NCBI GenBank assembly: GCA_002104945.1
Contig: MCFH01000004.1
Span: forward strand, 1,154,001-1,218,000
Length of the DNA stretch: 64,000 nt
Origin: Piromyces finnis
Taxonomy: Eukaryota > Neocallimastigomycota > Neocallimastigomycetes > Neocallimastigales > Neocallimastigaceae
Direction: 5' to 3'
The notes under the pieces are model-generated. The model was not told the DNA's origin. It saw nothing but the letters and a program-made list of their open reading frames with translations, and ran no database searches. Numbering within the stretch: the first letter of the stretch is position 1; each line of letters starts with the position of its first letter. Shown in pieces: positions 1 through 10,670 of this stretch. A program made the position numbers and the translations under genes.

Positions 1-369
1 TTTCTATTTTTATTAATAATAGCTAATTGAATATATATATATATAAAAAATTTCCGTATATCTGTATAAATATAAATAAAAATGCTTTTTTTTTTCTTAG
101 ATTAAAATAGTGATAATAGTTTTTATATATATTAATAATTAATAATACAAATGTATATAATTAAAATAAAAAAAATTAAAAAAACTACTTTTTCTTTAGG
201 ATTATGTATTAAAAAAATGTTATTAAAATTAAAAAAAAAATTATAATTTTTAAGTTTTTAATACTTTTAAATTTTACATATTTTATATATTTATTAATTA
301 AATCATAAAATAAAAATAAAAGTGATAAATTCATTGGTAAATAATAAAATAAAAATTATTTTTTATCCT
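1..369. other. AT-rich intergenic DNA, nothing recognised
   Basis: Almost pure A/T with short homopolymers. No ORF, RNA gene or repeat unit could be supported. Confidence 0.6.
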
Positions 370-644
370 TTTATGCAGTTATTATTCCTTAATCAATTTA
401 AGTGTAAACATTAGGGGGCGGTTGACACGTGATCAAATTGACTATAAGAGGCTTAGCATTGTAGTTGTGAAATATCGTACAACGACATGCATCTAATGTA
501 CATGGATTAAGTGAGCGTCGAAGCTGAAGAAACAGTATGACAGACCAGGAGGGTCACAACCACCTAGCAATAGGAATGAGCCAACGTTTCTCTAAGAACC
601 ACCATTGGAGCTAACTCTGATCGATGGGAGAAATGCACTCGGAA

Positions 645-689
<45 letters not shown>

Positions 690-699
690 ATGCAGTTAT
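370..699 (+). mobile_element. 5'-truncated LINE-like insertion with poly(A) and target-site duplication
   Basis: A GC-richer segment (383-647) ends in a run of 39 A (648-686) and is flanked by the same 13 bases, TTTATGCAGTTAT, at 370-382 and 687-699. This is the signature of target-primed reverse transcription. Positions 513-564 resemble the last codons of the complete LINE further on (18011-18062), encoding S-V-x-A-E-E-T-V, but carry a stop codon after that motif. The sequence on either side differs from that LINE, so this is a short copy from a related subfamily. A non-autonomous SINE borrowing a LINE tail is the alternative. No A-box or B-box was recognised. Confidence 0.75.
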
Positions 700-1364
700 G
701 CAGCTAAAAAAAAAAGGATAATAAAATTTTTAAATAATCAATAATTTAATAAATAATATTTATTTTTTTATAGAAAATATTTTAAAACTTTATTTAAAGT
801 TCGTAATAAAAAAAATAACCAAGATTTTTTTTTTATCATTATTATTAAAAAGTATCTTAAAATATAATTAAAAAAAAATATAGTTTATTAATGTAGAATT
901 AACCAAAAATTTTAAAATCAAAATATATATTAAAATAAAAAAAAATGTATTTTTTTTTTAATTTAAAATGAAATATTTTAATATAAATTATGAATTATTA
1001 TTATTTAAAAACAAAACTCTAATATTATATAACTATATTTATATAATATATGTTGTTGTACAATTACTATAATTAAATTGTTTATTAAAATAACATTTTT
1101 ACATATCCAATAAAAAAAAAAATGAAATTATTGTTTAATATTACAATAATTTATAATTTAATGTTTGGTAGACCTTAAACATTCCATTCTATTTTAAGAT
1201 TAAATTAAATATTGAGATATTATATAATTTATTAGTAATAATAATAAAATTAAATTACATTTTTTTGAAGAATATTTAAACCAAATAAATTTCTATACTT
1301 TCTTACTCATTATAAAATATAAAATATTATATTTTAATAATTGAATTGTAAATATTATTTAAAA
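700..1364. other. AT-rich upstream region of the first GH11 gene
   Basis: No coding potential. A TATAAAAT stretch at 1311-1318, about 50 bases before the ATG at 1365, could be the core promoter, but such strings are common at this base composition. Confidence 0.4.
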
Positions 1365-2774
1365 ATGAAATTCTTACAAGCTCTTCCAATTGTATTATCT
1401 TTAGCTACTTCAACTTTAGCTCAGAGTTTCTGTAGTTCAGCTAGTCACTCTGGTACTAGCGTTAAAGAAACTGCTAACAAAGTTGGAACAGTCGGTAGTG
1501 TTGGCTATGAAATGTGGGCTGATAGTGGTAATAACAGTGCTACATTCTATTCAGATGGTTCTTTTTCATGTACTTTCCAAAACGCTAAGGATTATTTATG
1601 TCGTTCTGGTCTTTCATTTGATAGTACTCAAAGTCATTCCCAAATTGGTCATATGTATGCTGATTTTAAACTTGTCAAACAAAATATCTCAAATGTAGAT
1701 TATTCTTATGTTGGTATATACGGTTGGACTAGAAATCCACTTGTAGAATATTATATTGTTGATAATTGGCTTAGTCAATACCGCCCAGGTGATTGGGTAG
1801 GTAATAAGAAACATGGTGATTTTACTATTGATGGTGCTGAATATACAGTATTCGAAAACACTCGTACTGGACCATCTATTGATGGTGATACCACATTCAA
1901 ACAATACTTCAGTATTCGTAAAACTGAACGTGACTGTGGTACTATTGATATATCAGCACATTTTGCTCAATGGGAAAAACTTGGTATGACCATGGGTAAA
2001 ATGCATGAAGCTAAAGTTTTAGGTGAAGCTGGTAGTAATGGAGCTGGTACCAGTGGTACAGCTGATTTCCCATATGCTAAGGTTTACATTGGTCAAGGTA
2101 ATGGAGGAAACGGAGGTAATGGAGGAAATGTAGTAGCTCCTCCAGCAAATGATACTCCAAATACAGATACCAATACTCCAGGATTTGACTTTGATAACAA
2201 CAACAACAACAACAACAATGGTTGGAACAACAACAACAACAATGGTTGGAACAACAACAACAACAATGGTTGGAACAACAACAACAACAATGGTTGGAAC
2301 AACAACAACAACAATGGTTGGAATAACAACAACAACAATGGTTGGAACAACAACAACAACAATGGTTGGAATAATAATAATAATAATGGTTGGAATAATA
2401 ACAATGGTTGGAACAACAACAACGGTTGGGATAATAACAACGGTTGGAACAACAACAACAACAACAATGGTTGGAACAACAATAATAACAACAATGGTTG
2501 GAATAATAACAACAACGGCTGGGATAATAACAATGGTTGGAATAATAATAATAATAATGGTTGGAATAATAACAACAACGGTTGGAACAATAACAACGGT
2601 TGGAATAATGCTGCCTCAAATAATGCAGCTTCTAATAATGCAGCTGCAGGTAACAATGGTAATTGTTCATCACTTTGGGCTCAATGTGGTGGTCAAGGAT
2701 TCAATGGACCCTCATGTTGTAAAGAAGGTGCTTGTGTTGTCATTAACGAATACTTCTCTCAATGTCAACAATAA
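1365..2774 (+). CDS. Secreted GH11 endo-1,4-beta-xylanase with C-terminal CBM1
   Basis: A 469-residue secreted enzyme expected to cleave internal beta-1,4 links of xylan. The start is the ATG at 1365, beginning MKFLQALPIV, a clear signal peptide cut near LAQ-SF; the frame is open a few codons further upstream but from TTG only. The GH11 jelly-roll spans about residues 20-245. The nucleophile is Glu128 in NPLVEYYIVDNW and the acid/base is Glu221 in VLGEAGSNGAGTSG. A long linker of Trp-Asn(5-7)-Gly repeats follows (about 276-415), then an Ala/Ser/Asn stretch and a fungal CBM1 (about 434-469) with [15 protein letters not shown] and the end YFSQCQ. CBM1 rather than a dockerin means a free, cellulose-tethered xylanase. 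It has no intron. It is a paralogue of 5842-6786 with the same catalytic positions and a far longer linker. The family is certain; xylan as substrate follows from the family. Confidence 0.95.
   Translation: MKFLQALPIVLSLATSTLAQSFCSSASHSGTSVKETANKVGTVGSVGYEMWADSGNNSATFYSDGSFSCTFQNAKDYLCRSGLSFDSTQSHSQIGHMYADFKLVKQNISNVDYSYVGIYGWTRNPLVEYYIVDNWLSQYRPGDWVGNKKHGDFTIDGAEYTVFENTRTGPSIDGDTTFKQYFSIRKTERDCGTIDISAHFAQWEKLGMTMGKMHEAKVLGEAGSNGAGTSGTADFPYAKVYIGQGNGGNGGNGGNVVAPPANDTPNTDTNTPGFDFDNNNNNNNNGWNNNNNNGWNNNNNNGWNNNNNNGWNNNNNNGWNNNNNNGWNNNNNNGWNNNNNNGWNNNNGWNNNNGWDNNNGWNNNNNNNGWNNNNNNNGWNNNNNGWDNNNGWNNNNNNGWNNNNNGWNNNNGWNNAASNNAASNNAAAGNNGNCSSLWAQCGGQGFNGPSCCKEGACVVINEYFSQCQQ
2195..2608 (+). repeat. 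Coding minisatellite of the GH11 linker
   Basis: Tandem units of about 24 bases, (AAC/AAT)n followed by GGTTGG, encode Trp-Asn-Asn...Gly. Runs of Asn codons vary from 3 to 7 between Trp residues. Units alternate AAC-rich and AAT-rich blocks, suggesting slippage or unequal exchange of sub-blocks. The copy number is probably polymorphic. Confidence 0.9.
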
Positions 2775-3176
2775 AAACTTAAAAAAGAATTATTCAATTA
2801 TGAGAAAATAAATTTATAAATATTTAAAAAAGAAAATATTTAATCAGCAATATATATTAATTATTTATATTTATATAATATATTATTATAATTAATACTA
2901 AATAATGGATAATACTCATTCAATTATTTGGTATATAATCTAAAAACTTATTTATTAATATTGATAATTTAATCCTAAAAACTAATTATATTAATAATAT
3001 AATCTACAAAAAATATCAAATATTATTTATATTAATAATGTAATAATTTTATTATTTATTAAATAAAAATTTCTTAAAATTGATATAAAAAAAAAAAATA
3101 AATGTGACTTGAACATATTATTATATTAATAATTTTTCCTAATATTAAATTTATATAGTTTTATTATAATATTAAT
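2775..3176. other. AT-rich 3' flank of the first GH11 gene
   Basis: No coding or structural feature seen. AATAAA at 2808-2813 is a plausible polyadenylation signal for the GH11 gene. Confidence 0.4.
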
Positions 3177-3480
3177 TGTTCCTACATTGTACAAGAATAT
3201 AATGTAAATGCATGACAAATGTAATATCATGTAATGTAAAAGAATAATGTAAATGAATGATCCATATAGTTCCAGCCTTATAATAATTTAGTTATTAAGT
3301 AAGCCTCATTAGTATAAATAGACTAGAATAAAATTGTTTAAAAAGGGCTTCTTGTTTTAGTTGGAATTTTCAATATTTGACAACGACAGAACGTTTTAGT
3401 ATTTAGAATAGAAATATTGGAACGCAATAAATAAAGTTATTAATAAAACATTTATTATTTAAAATTTAATTCTTTCTACA
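3177..3480 (+). mobile_element. Probable solo LTR of an LTR retrotransposon
   Basis: A block less AT-rich than its surroundings starts TGTTCCTACA and ends TTTCTACA, giving TG...CA ends with TGT/ACA inverted tips. It holds a TATAAATA box at about 3314 and an AATAAA signal near 3428, in the order expected of an LTR promoter and polyadenylation site. No second LTR, gag or pol sequence lies nearby. The 5 bases on each side do not form a clear target duplication, so this is a moderate call. Confidence 0.45.
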
Positions 3481-5841
3481 TAAAATTAACCCGTATCAAA
3501 ATATAATATTATTTAATGAATTTAAATATTATAAATAAGGGTTTATTATATAAATGAAAATTTATATAATATTATAATAGTAATATTGTTTTGCTTCTTA
3601 TAAAATTTAAAAATGTGTCTAAATGTTAATAGTAGTTATATAATATTAGCTTCTTCTATTAGTTTTATTAATTGATACACAATATAAACAATTTAATCAT
3701 ATATATTTTATTTATTAGGTATATTACTCAACACATTTATTTACATGTTAATGATTTTTAATTTATTAGTATAATATATTTTAAGTACAATATAGTAAAT
3801 AATTATACTTATTTTATTCATATTACCCTTTTAATTAAGCATATTAAATAAAAATAATATGAAGGTAATAAATATTATTAAAACATATAATAAATATATT
3901 GATTAAAATTGGGTTACAATATACAATTTAAGTAATTTGTTATATTATATAGTAAATTATTTTTTTTTTTTTAAAGAAATATCTTTTATTTAAAAAATAA
4001 TAACAAATAATAATAAAACATTTCTATATGCCAATTTATGAAATTTAATAATTAAAAAATGTGTAATGTTAATATTAAAAATATATCAAATTATTTTTAT
4101 TATAAAATTATTATTCTTTCAATTGTATTATTCTTAATAATATAAATTAGATTTAAAGCAAAATATAAAACTCTTTAAATCTAATAAAAAAATTAATTTT
4201 TATTATAAAGAATTTTAAGATAGTAAAGATAATAAATAATAATTATCTTATTTCTTAGTAGCAATAAAAGTAATCCTCATTAAAAAATAAAAAATATAAT
4301 TAATTAGAGTTTATAGGTTACATTTTATGTAAAAAAAAAATATTTATTTAATATAACATAAGAATAAAAATGTTTTTAATATAAATTTCAATGTCAAAAG
4401 TTAGTATGTATATACAACAATACAATAGTAATTTATTATAAATTAAGTGTTAATGAAAGTCAACAATAGTAATGATAATTACAATAATTATTTTGTAGGA
4501 GAAAAAATCTACATTTTTATAAATGATATTTTAAATTAGTATTAAATAAATAACATATAAAGATTCATTATTGTTTTAATAATTCATTTTAATAAGTAAT
4601 AAATTAAACATATATGACTCAATATTTTTAATATAACTAAAATTAAATAAAACTTTGTTTCAATGGGAAACTAATTATTAAAACTCATTAAATTTACTAT
4701 CATAATAATAATATGAGATTTATTAAAAAAAATAATGGAAATAATAATCATATATATATGAGTGTTAGATTTTCAAATTTTTATTTTTTATAATATTTAA
4801 ATTTTTTTTTTTAACATACTAGAAGTAAATAGCTAAAAAAAAATATTTTTTTTAATAATGAATAAAATTTATAATAGAAAAATTTAAATTATAAAATTTA
4901 AATGTATTTTTATAAGTTTTTTTCCAAGATTTAAAAAAAACATTTATTTAATTAAATAAATACTGAATAAATTAAAAACATTTTTTATTAAAATAAAAAT
5001 AGCTGAAAATCCCTATTGTTATTATTTTAAAAAAAAAAAAATTATTAATCAATATATTAAATTATCACTATTATCACTGTATATAATTATAAATCTATTA
5101 ATTATTTTTTGTATATATCGATCAGTTATTGTTATGAGTAACACATATGATTATTTTTTTAATTAATATCTTAAAGAAAAAGATGGAAATTGTTGACCAT
5201 ACCGTCTTTCAAGTATATATTTCTTTTTATCCAACTTATTAAATAAATGATTATATTATTTATTCAAATATTGTTAATGAAATATTAAAGCATATTAAAA
5301 ATATATTAAAAATGGAAATATGAATAATATCTTAAATAAATAAAAATATTAAATATTAATATTTAATATACATTAAATACAGTAATAATAATAACGGAAA
5401 AAAAAATATAATATCTCCTATTTATAATTTATATGGTAAATTGAGTTATATGATCCTTCATAGTATAATATATCTTTTAGAATTTATTGCCTTTCGTAGT
5501 ATTTTATATTAAACTTTAAACCTAATAAACTATTTTTTAATCTCTTTAAATAAAAGAATAATGATATGACTAATAAGCTTATTGTAATTTATTGCACATT
5601 TTAATTAAATAAGTATAAGTTTAATAATAAATACAAACAATAATAGATAATAATTTTTAGCAATAAAAAATATAAAAAGAAATGAATTTCCTAAAGTCTT
5701 TATAATCCATTAATTATTTTAATATTAAAAAATAATTAAAAGAAATTTGTTATCACTACTTTTTTTCACTGGTTGAAAAAAAATTATTATTATTGTAATA
5801 TATTAAACTTATAGAATAAGCAAAAAAAAAAGAAAAGAAAA
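3481..5841. other. AT-rich intergenic DNA between the two GH11 genes
   Basis: About 2.4 kb with no ORF of substance and no recognisable RNA gene. Only homopolymers and short A/T microsatellites are visible. A purine-rich tract directly precedes the ATG at 5842. Confidence 0.5.
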
Positions 5842-6786
5842 ATGAAATTCACAAAAGTTGTTTCTGTTGTTTTATCTTTAGCTTCTACTACTCTTGCTCA
5901 AAGTTTTTGCAGTTCTGCTAGACACTCTGGTACTAGTGTTAGAGAAACAAGTAACAAGGTTGGTTCAATTGGTGGAATTGGTTACGAATTATGGGCTGAT
6001 AGTGGTAATAATAGTGCCACTTTCTACTCTGATGGTTCTTTCTCTTGTTCCTTCCAAAATGCTAAGGATTATTTATGTCGTTCAGGTCTTTCCTTTGACA
6101 GCACAAAGACTCATTCACAAATTGGTCACTTATATGCTGATTTCAAGCTTGTTAAACAAAATATCTCTAATGTCGACTACTCCTTCGTTGGTATCTATGG
6201 TTGGAGTAGAAGTCCTTTAGTTGAATTCTACGTTGTTGATAACTGGCTTAGTCCATATCGTCCAGGTGATTGGGTTGGTAATGTTAAGAAGGGTGATTAC
6301 ACTATTGATGGCGCAGTTTACACTGTTTATCAAAATACTCGTACTGGTCCATCTATTGATGGTAATACTACATTCAAGCAATACTTTAGTGTTCGTAAGA
6401 ATGCCCGTGATTGTGGTACTATTGATATCACTGCTCACTTCCAACAATGGGAAAAACTTGGAATGACCTTAGGTAAATTACATGAAGCTAAAGTATTAGG
6501 AGAAGCTGGTAGTAATGGATCTGGTACCAGTGGTACAGCTGATTTCCCATATGCTAAAGTTTACATTGGAAATGGTGGTAATAACAACAATAATAACAAT
6601 AATAATAACAACAACAACAACAATTGGAATAATAATAATAATAATAATAATAACGGAGGATCTTCTGCAACAGGAAACTGTGCTCCAAGATGGGCCCAAT
6701 GTGGTGGTAATGGTTTTAATGGAGCTAAATGTTGTCAACAAGGCACTTGTGTTAGAATGAATGAATGGTATTCTCAATGTCAATAA
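5842..6786 (+). CDS. Secreted GH11 endo-1,4-beta-xylanase with C-terminal CBM1 (short linker)
   Basis: A 314-residue paralogue of the enzyme at 1365-2774. A signal peptide beginning MKFTKVVSVVLSLAST precedes mature QSFCSSARHSG. The GH11 domain spans about residues 20-245, with nucleophile Glu128 in SPLVEFYVVDNW and acid/base Glu221 in VLGEAGSNGSGTSG, the same numbering as the paralogue. The linker is only about 30 residues, almost all Asn with one Trp, and the CBM1 (about 278-314) contains WAQCGGNGFNGAKCC and ends WYSQCQ. It is intronless and on the same strand as its neighbours, with its own promoter region of about 3 kb rather than an operon. Catalytic domains of the two paralogues are highly similar while linker lengths differ greatly, so linker repeats change fastest. 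It would be expected to act outside the cellulosome. Confidence 0.95.
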   Translation: MKFTKVVSVVLSLASTTLAQSFCSSARHSGTSVRETSNKVGSIGGIGYELWADSGNNSATFYSDGSFSCSFQNAKDYLCRSGLSFDSTKTHSQIGHLYADFKLVKQNISNVDYSFVGIYGWSRSPLVEFYVVDNWLSPYRPGDWVGNVKKGDYTIDGAVYTVYQNTRTGPSIDGNTTFKQYFSVRKNARDCGTIDITAHFQQWEKLGMTLGKLHEAKVLGEAGSNGSGTSGTADFPYAKVYIGNGGNNNNNNNNNNNNNNNWNNNNNNNNNGGSSATGNCAPRWAQCGGNGFNGAKCCQQGTCVRMNEWYSQCQ

Positions 6787-8233
6787 ATTCTAAATAAATA
6801 GAATTATACTGATATTAAAGTTTTAAGTTTTATATTATAAAATTAATAAAAAGAATAGCTACTTTTTTTTATTTCTATATATAAAATTAGTACTATTGTA
6901 ATTTTATATATAATTCTTTTATTCATTATTATGTATTATATTTCCTTTAATATTCTAAAAATTAATAAAAACTACAAATATTTTATTAAAATATAGTATA
7001 TTTTAATATCAATAACTAGGAGAATAAATAAATAAAATAAAAAATATAATAAAAAGGTGTAAAGATTTAAAAATATAAAATAATAATAAATAAATAAATA
7101 AAAATATCATTGATTAAAATGAAAATTATTATATATCTTCCATCATTTTAAAATTTCAAATTGAATACTTTAAAGATTTTTATATTTTAATTTGATGAAT
7201 TAGTAATTGTCCTGGATTTTTGGCGATTTTAGTTAGAATTTTTGGCCAGAAGAAATTCGACCTCTTATTATAATAAAGTTAACTTTTTTTAGTAATTTTC
7301 TTATATTTTTGTAGGAAAAAAACAAAAAAAAAAAAAAAAAAAAAAAAAGATGATATTTAAATATCAAACTTTATGGAACATGATATGACTCATTTAATAT
7401 ATATTTATTAAGTACTATAAAAAATTGTTTTTTTTTATTATTATTAAATAAAAAGCAATATTTAAATTATATTCAAATTATTTATTTTTTATTTTATAAT
7501 TATTGGCCTTTTATTTTATATGTAGTATATTTTCCATAGAATATTTCAATAATTAAAAAATTAGAAATCACTATATTTTCAATTGCTTAATAAATTATTT
7601 CTATTTACCATATAAATATTTTTAATTTAAATGATATCTATTAAAGTTCATTAATATAATAGAAATTAATATATATCTTTGATTTCATTGGTTTAAAATG
7701 ATTTCATTTTTTGGGATGTTTTTTTTTTTTTTTTTTTAAAAAAAAAACTTTAAATAATAATTTATTTCATTCTTTTAGTATTAGTTTTTTAGGGATACAA
7801 ATAGCTTTTACTGTATAAATTAAATAGAAATATTATTTTATAATTATTTATATTGCCATTTTTATTAATATTTATGTAATCTTTATTTTAATCTTTAAAT
7901 AAAAAAAAATTTTATAAAACAAGCGGAACTATATATAGAAAATTTTATTTTTAAAAGCATTTTAAAAAATGAATATAAATTATGTTATTAATAATTATAA
8001 TGTAACAATTCACATTAAATAGTTAAAAGATTATATAAGAGTTATGTATTTAATGTAGTTATACTCAGTATATAATTATCAAATTAACATATAGTAATCC
8101 TATTATTACTATGTCTTTATAATTTTTAATTTTTTAATTGTTAATATGTTTATGTTTAAATTATTACAAATAATTATTGCATGACTAATAACAAGATGAA
8201 AAAAAATATTGTTTTTAAAAAAAATTAATATAT
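6787..8233. other. AT-rich intergenic DNA with a poly(A) tract
   Basis: No ORF recognised. An A-rich run (about 7317-7348) follows the dispersed repeat at 7210-7263 and might be the tail of an old retroinsertion, but no target duplication was found. A T run followed by an A run at 7720-7747 forms a simple inverted homopolymer. Confidence 0.45.
7210..7263 (+). repeat. Dispersed repeat copy, inverted relative to 8467-8520
   Basis: The segment containing GGCCAGAAGAAATTCGACCT matches the reverse complement of 8467-8520 (shared core AGCCAGAAGAAAATTGACCT) over about 53 bases with several substitutions. Both copies are less AT-rich than their surroundings, and neither lies in a gene. Confidence 0.6.
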
Positions 8234-8313
8234 GATTGGGTTGGTAATGGTAAGAAGAGTTAAATGTTGTCAACAAGGCACGTGTGTTAGAATGGATGAA
8301 TGGTATTCTCAAA
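8234..8313 (+). pseudogene. Relic of a GH11-CBM1 xylanase gene, internally deleted
   Basis: Positions 8234-8256 match the GH11 catalytic sequence encoding DWVGN-x-KK (6268-6291). They are joined directly to a match to the end of the CBM1 (equivalent to 6723-6776: KCCQQGTCVRMNEWYSQ). About 431 bp present in the intact gene are missing at the join. Point changes are few, so the relic is not ancient. It has no start codon, signal peptide or catalytic residues, and a stop codon sits at the join. It shows that a third GH11 copy once stood in this cluster. Confidence 0.85.
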
Positions 8314-8589
8314 TTCTCAATTCTCAATATCATTAGACTTCATGTTAGGAATCTAAAAGATTCCTAGTCAATTCGAGATTTTCTAAATCTCTAAATCTTG
8401 ACTTCACCTATTGAATTTTGCCTTTGAAATCTCTAATTTTTAAAAATTCTTGCTTGAGTTTCTGCATGAGGTCAATTTTCTTCTGGCTAAAAATTCTTGC
8501 TAAATTCTTCCAAAATCTAGAATATATACTAATTCATCGTGTTAGTCAATGGTATTCTCAAGTTCTCAATTCTTAATATCATTAAACTT
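8299..8589. repeat. 42-bp direct repeats flanking a 207-bp insert
   Basis: 8299-8340 and 8548-8589 match at about 39 of 42 positions; the first copy begins inside the GH11 relic. The enclosed segment (8341-8547) opens with a small hairpin (AGGAATCT/AGATTCCT) and contains the inverted dispersed repeat at 8467-8520. It could be an insertion with an unusually long target duplication, or a local duplication. No ORF is present. Confidence 0.6.
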
Positions 8590-9590
8590 AATTAAAGTAC
8601 TAAATTTTTTAATATACATAATTTTTAGATAATCTTCATTAATTAAAAAATAAACACAAAATAAATAAATTAATAAATAGAAAAGAGCTCTACAGTTTTT
8701 ATTTTCTTCAAATAAATTTTCTATTAAACATAACAAATACTATTACTTATATATTTTTTGAATGGTTTTGTCTTTTTGTTATGATCTTTTAATAAATATT
8801 ATTATTTTTTTTATTTTTATAAAGATGTGAATTATATATATAATAATAAGATAATATATGTATGTATGTATGTATGTATGTATATATTAAAAAAAAAAAA
8901 GAGGGATTAAATATTGTATAATAATAGTTTGATTTTATAAAATGGGCATTATTATTATTTTTTTTTTTTTTTTTGGTGTTAAGAAAAAAGCGGTTCAATG
9001 AGTAGTTTATTTGATAAGTTTAGTAATATTAAGAATGTATACTGATATGGCAAAAGAATATTTTAAGATGTTATTTACACAAATTGTTAATAATTTAATA
9101 AATGAAATCATTAAGAATTCATGGAGAAATTTAGTGAGCTATCAAATTATTATTATTACACCTAACAATTAGTTTTTTTTTTATTACATTTCATTTACTT
9201 TATAAGAATATACTCTTTACAAAATATATTATATGGTTAAACAACTTTTTTTTTTTGGTGCGTATTTGTATAAATTTGTAACTAAAACCATAACTAAGGT
9301 TATTAATTAATAATAGTTAATGTTCATAAAAGTTGTAAAGTAAAAAGTAAAAAGATGAATATTGAAAAAAAAAAAACTGTAGGAGAGTCAAAGCAACCAA
9401 TGACTCTTATACATTTGATCTTTAATTTTTAGTACGCATAGTATAATAATACATATGTAATAATAATTCAATAAAAATACAGATATTGTATATAAAAATA
9501 TATAATGAAAAAAATATAAATAAGTTATAAATTAATACTAATAAATATATAAAACAAGTATTTACCTTTTTGTACAATTTTTAATTTTAA

Positions 9591-9624
<34 letters not shown>

Positions 9625-10670
9625 TTCGTTCATTCATTCATTTATGTATTATTTATTTATTTATTCGTTCATTTATTTATTTGTTTATTTGTTTATTGAA
9701 ACTATCACTAATAATAAAATAGTAAATATATAATTAATATAATACTAAATTGACCAATATTTAAGATTAATAATATAATTAAATAAATTTATATAATTAA
9801 AAAAGACATATTGAATAAATAATAATAGAAGTATATAAAAATTTTAAATATTACTGAAATATAATTCTCATTTTCTATTTCATTTTTTCGAAATATGAAA
9901 CAATTTTTAATACTAATATTTTCATTATTTTCCTTAAAAAAAAAAAAAAAATCCATAAACTTTCCATTTAATATTATTTCATCCTATCAAATTCTATGAT
10001 AAATTTTTTAAAGCATTTTTTATAATATTTTAATAAATTAAATAATGTTTTACCAGATTTTTATTAGTTAAAAATAGTGATAAAAAAATATATAAATATA
10101 TAAAAAGTTTCATTAAAATTTAAATTTACCATGCATTAACCAATATTTATCCTTTTTTTCATATTATTCAATAAAAACTTACAAAATAAAAAGTTTAAAA
10201 AATATTATAAAAATGAAATTATATTTAAATTATTCAATATTTTTATTATAATTTAAACTTTTTAATTAACATAATTATATATATTAAAATTATATTTTAT
10301 AAAACGGCTAATTGATATACTAATAATATAGAAATGATCTACAAAAAAATAAATTATTTAATATAGAATAATTTTAAATATTATATAATTTATTATATAT
10401 ATTATTTTTAACCAAAATTTTATATAAAATTAATATATTGCTTTAAATAGTATTAATATAAGTTTAATGTTACACTAATCACAATAAAACTAATAATAAC
10501 GGTAATTTCATATATATATAAGCATGTAAAAATCTTTTTTTTTTTATTTATTTATTATAAAAAAATATAATTGTAAAATAGTTTTTAATATTTGTAAATT
10601 TATATAATTGTTATTAATTCTTTTTTTAATTGTATAAAGTATTTTAAATTTATAACATAAAATAATTAAA
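8590..10670. other. AT-rich intergenic DNA upstream of the GH10 gene
   Basis: About 2 kb without a supported gene. It contains (TGTA)n near 8857-8882, A/T homopolymers, a (TTTA)n tract and, at 9384-9407, AGAGTCA and TGACTCT facing each other across a 10-base spacer. ORFs here are low-complexity Ile/Tyr/Asn strings typical of chance at this composition. Confidence 0.5.
9594..9697 (+). repeat. (TTTA)n microsatellite with TTCA/TTCG variants
   Basis: Tetranucleotide TTTA repeats interrupted by CGTTCATTCATTCA and TTTG variants. Similar tracts recur at 18536-18594, 22771-22890 and 31251-31300. Confidence 0.9.

Noticed and set aside
2195-2608. Regular repeats considered as a CRISPR-like array
   Set aside because: Units are contiguous, coding and without unique spacers, and the organism is a eukaryote.
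2077-2656. Long antisense and alternate-frame ORFs over the GH11 linker
   Set aside because: They are translations of the (AAC/AAT)n minisatellite in other frames (Leu/Cys/Tyr or Thr/Ile strings) and overlap a certain gene.
8789-8998. 69-codon minus-strand ORF
   Set aside because: Asn/Lys/Tyr/Ile low complexity spanning (TGTA)n and a poly(T) tract.
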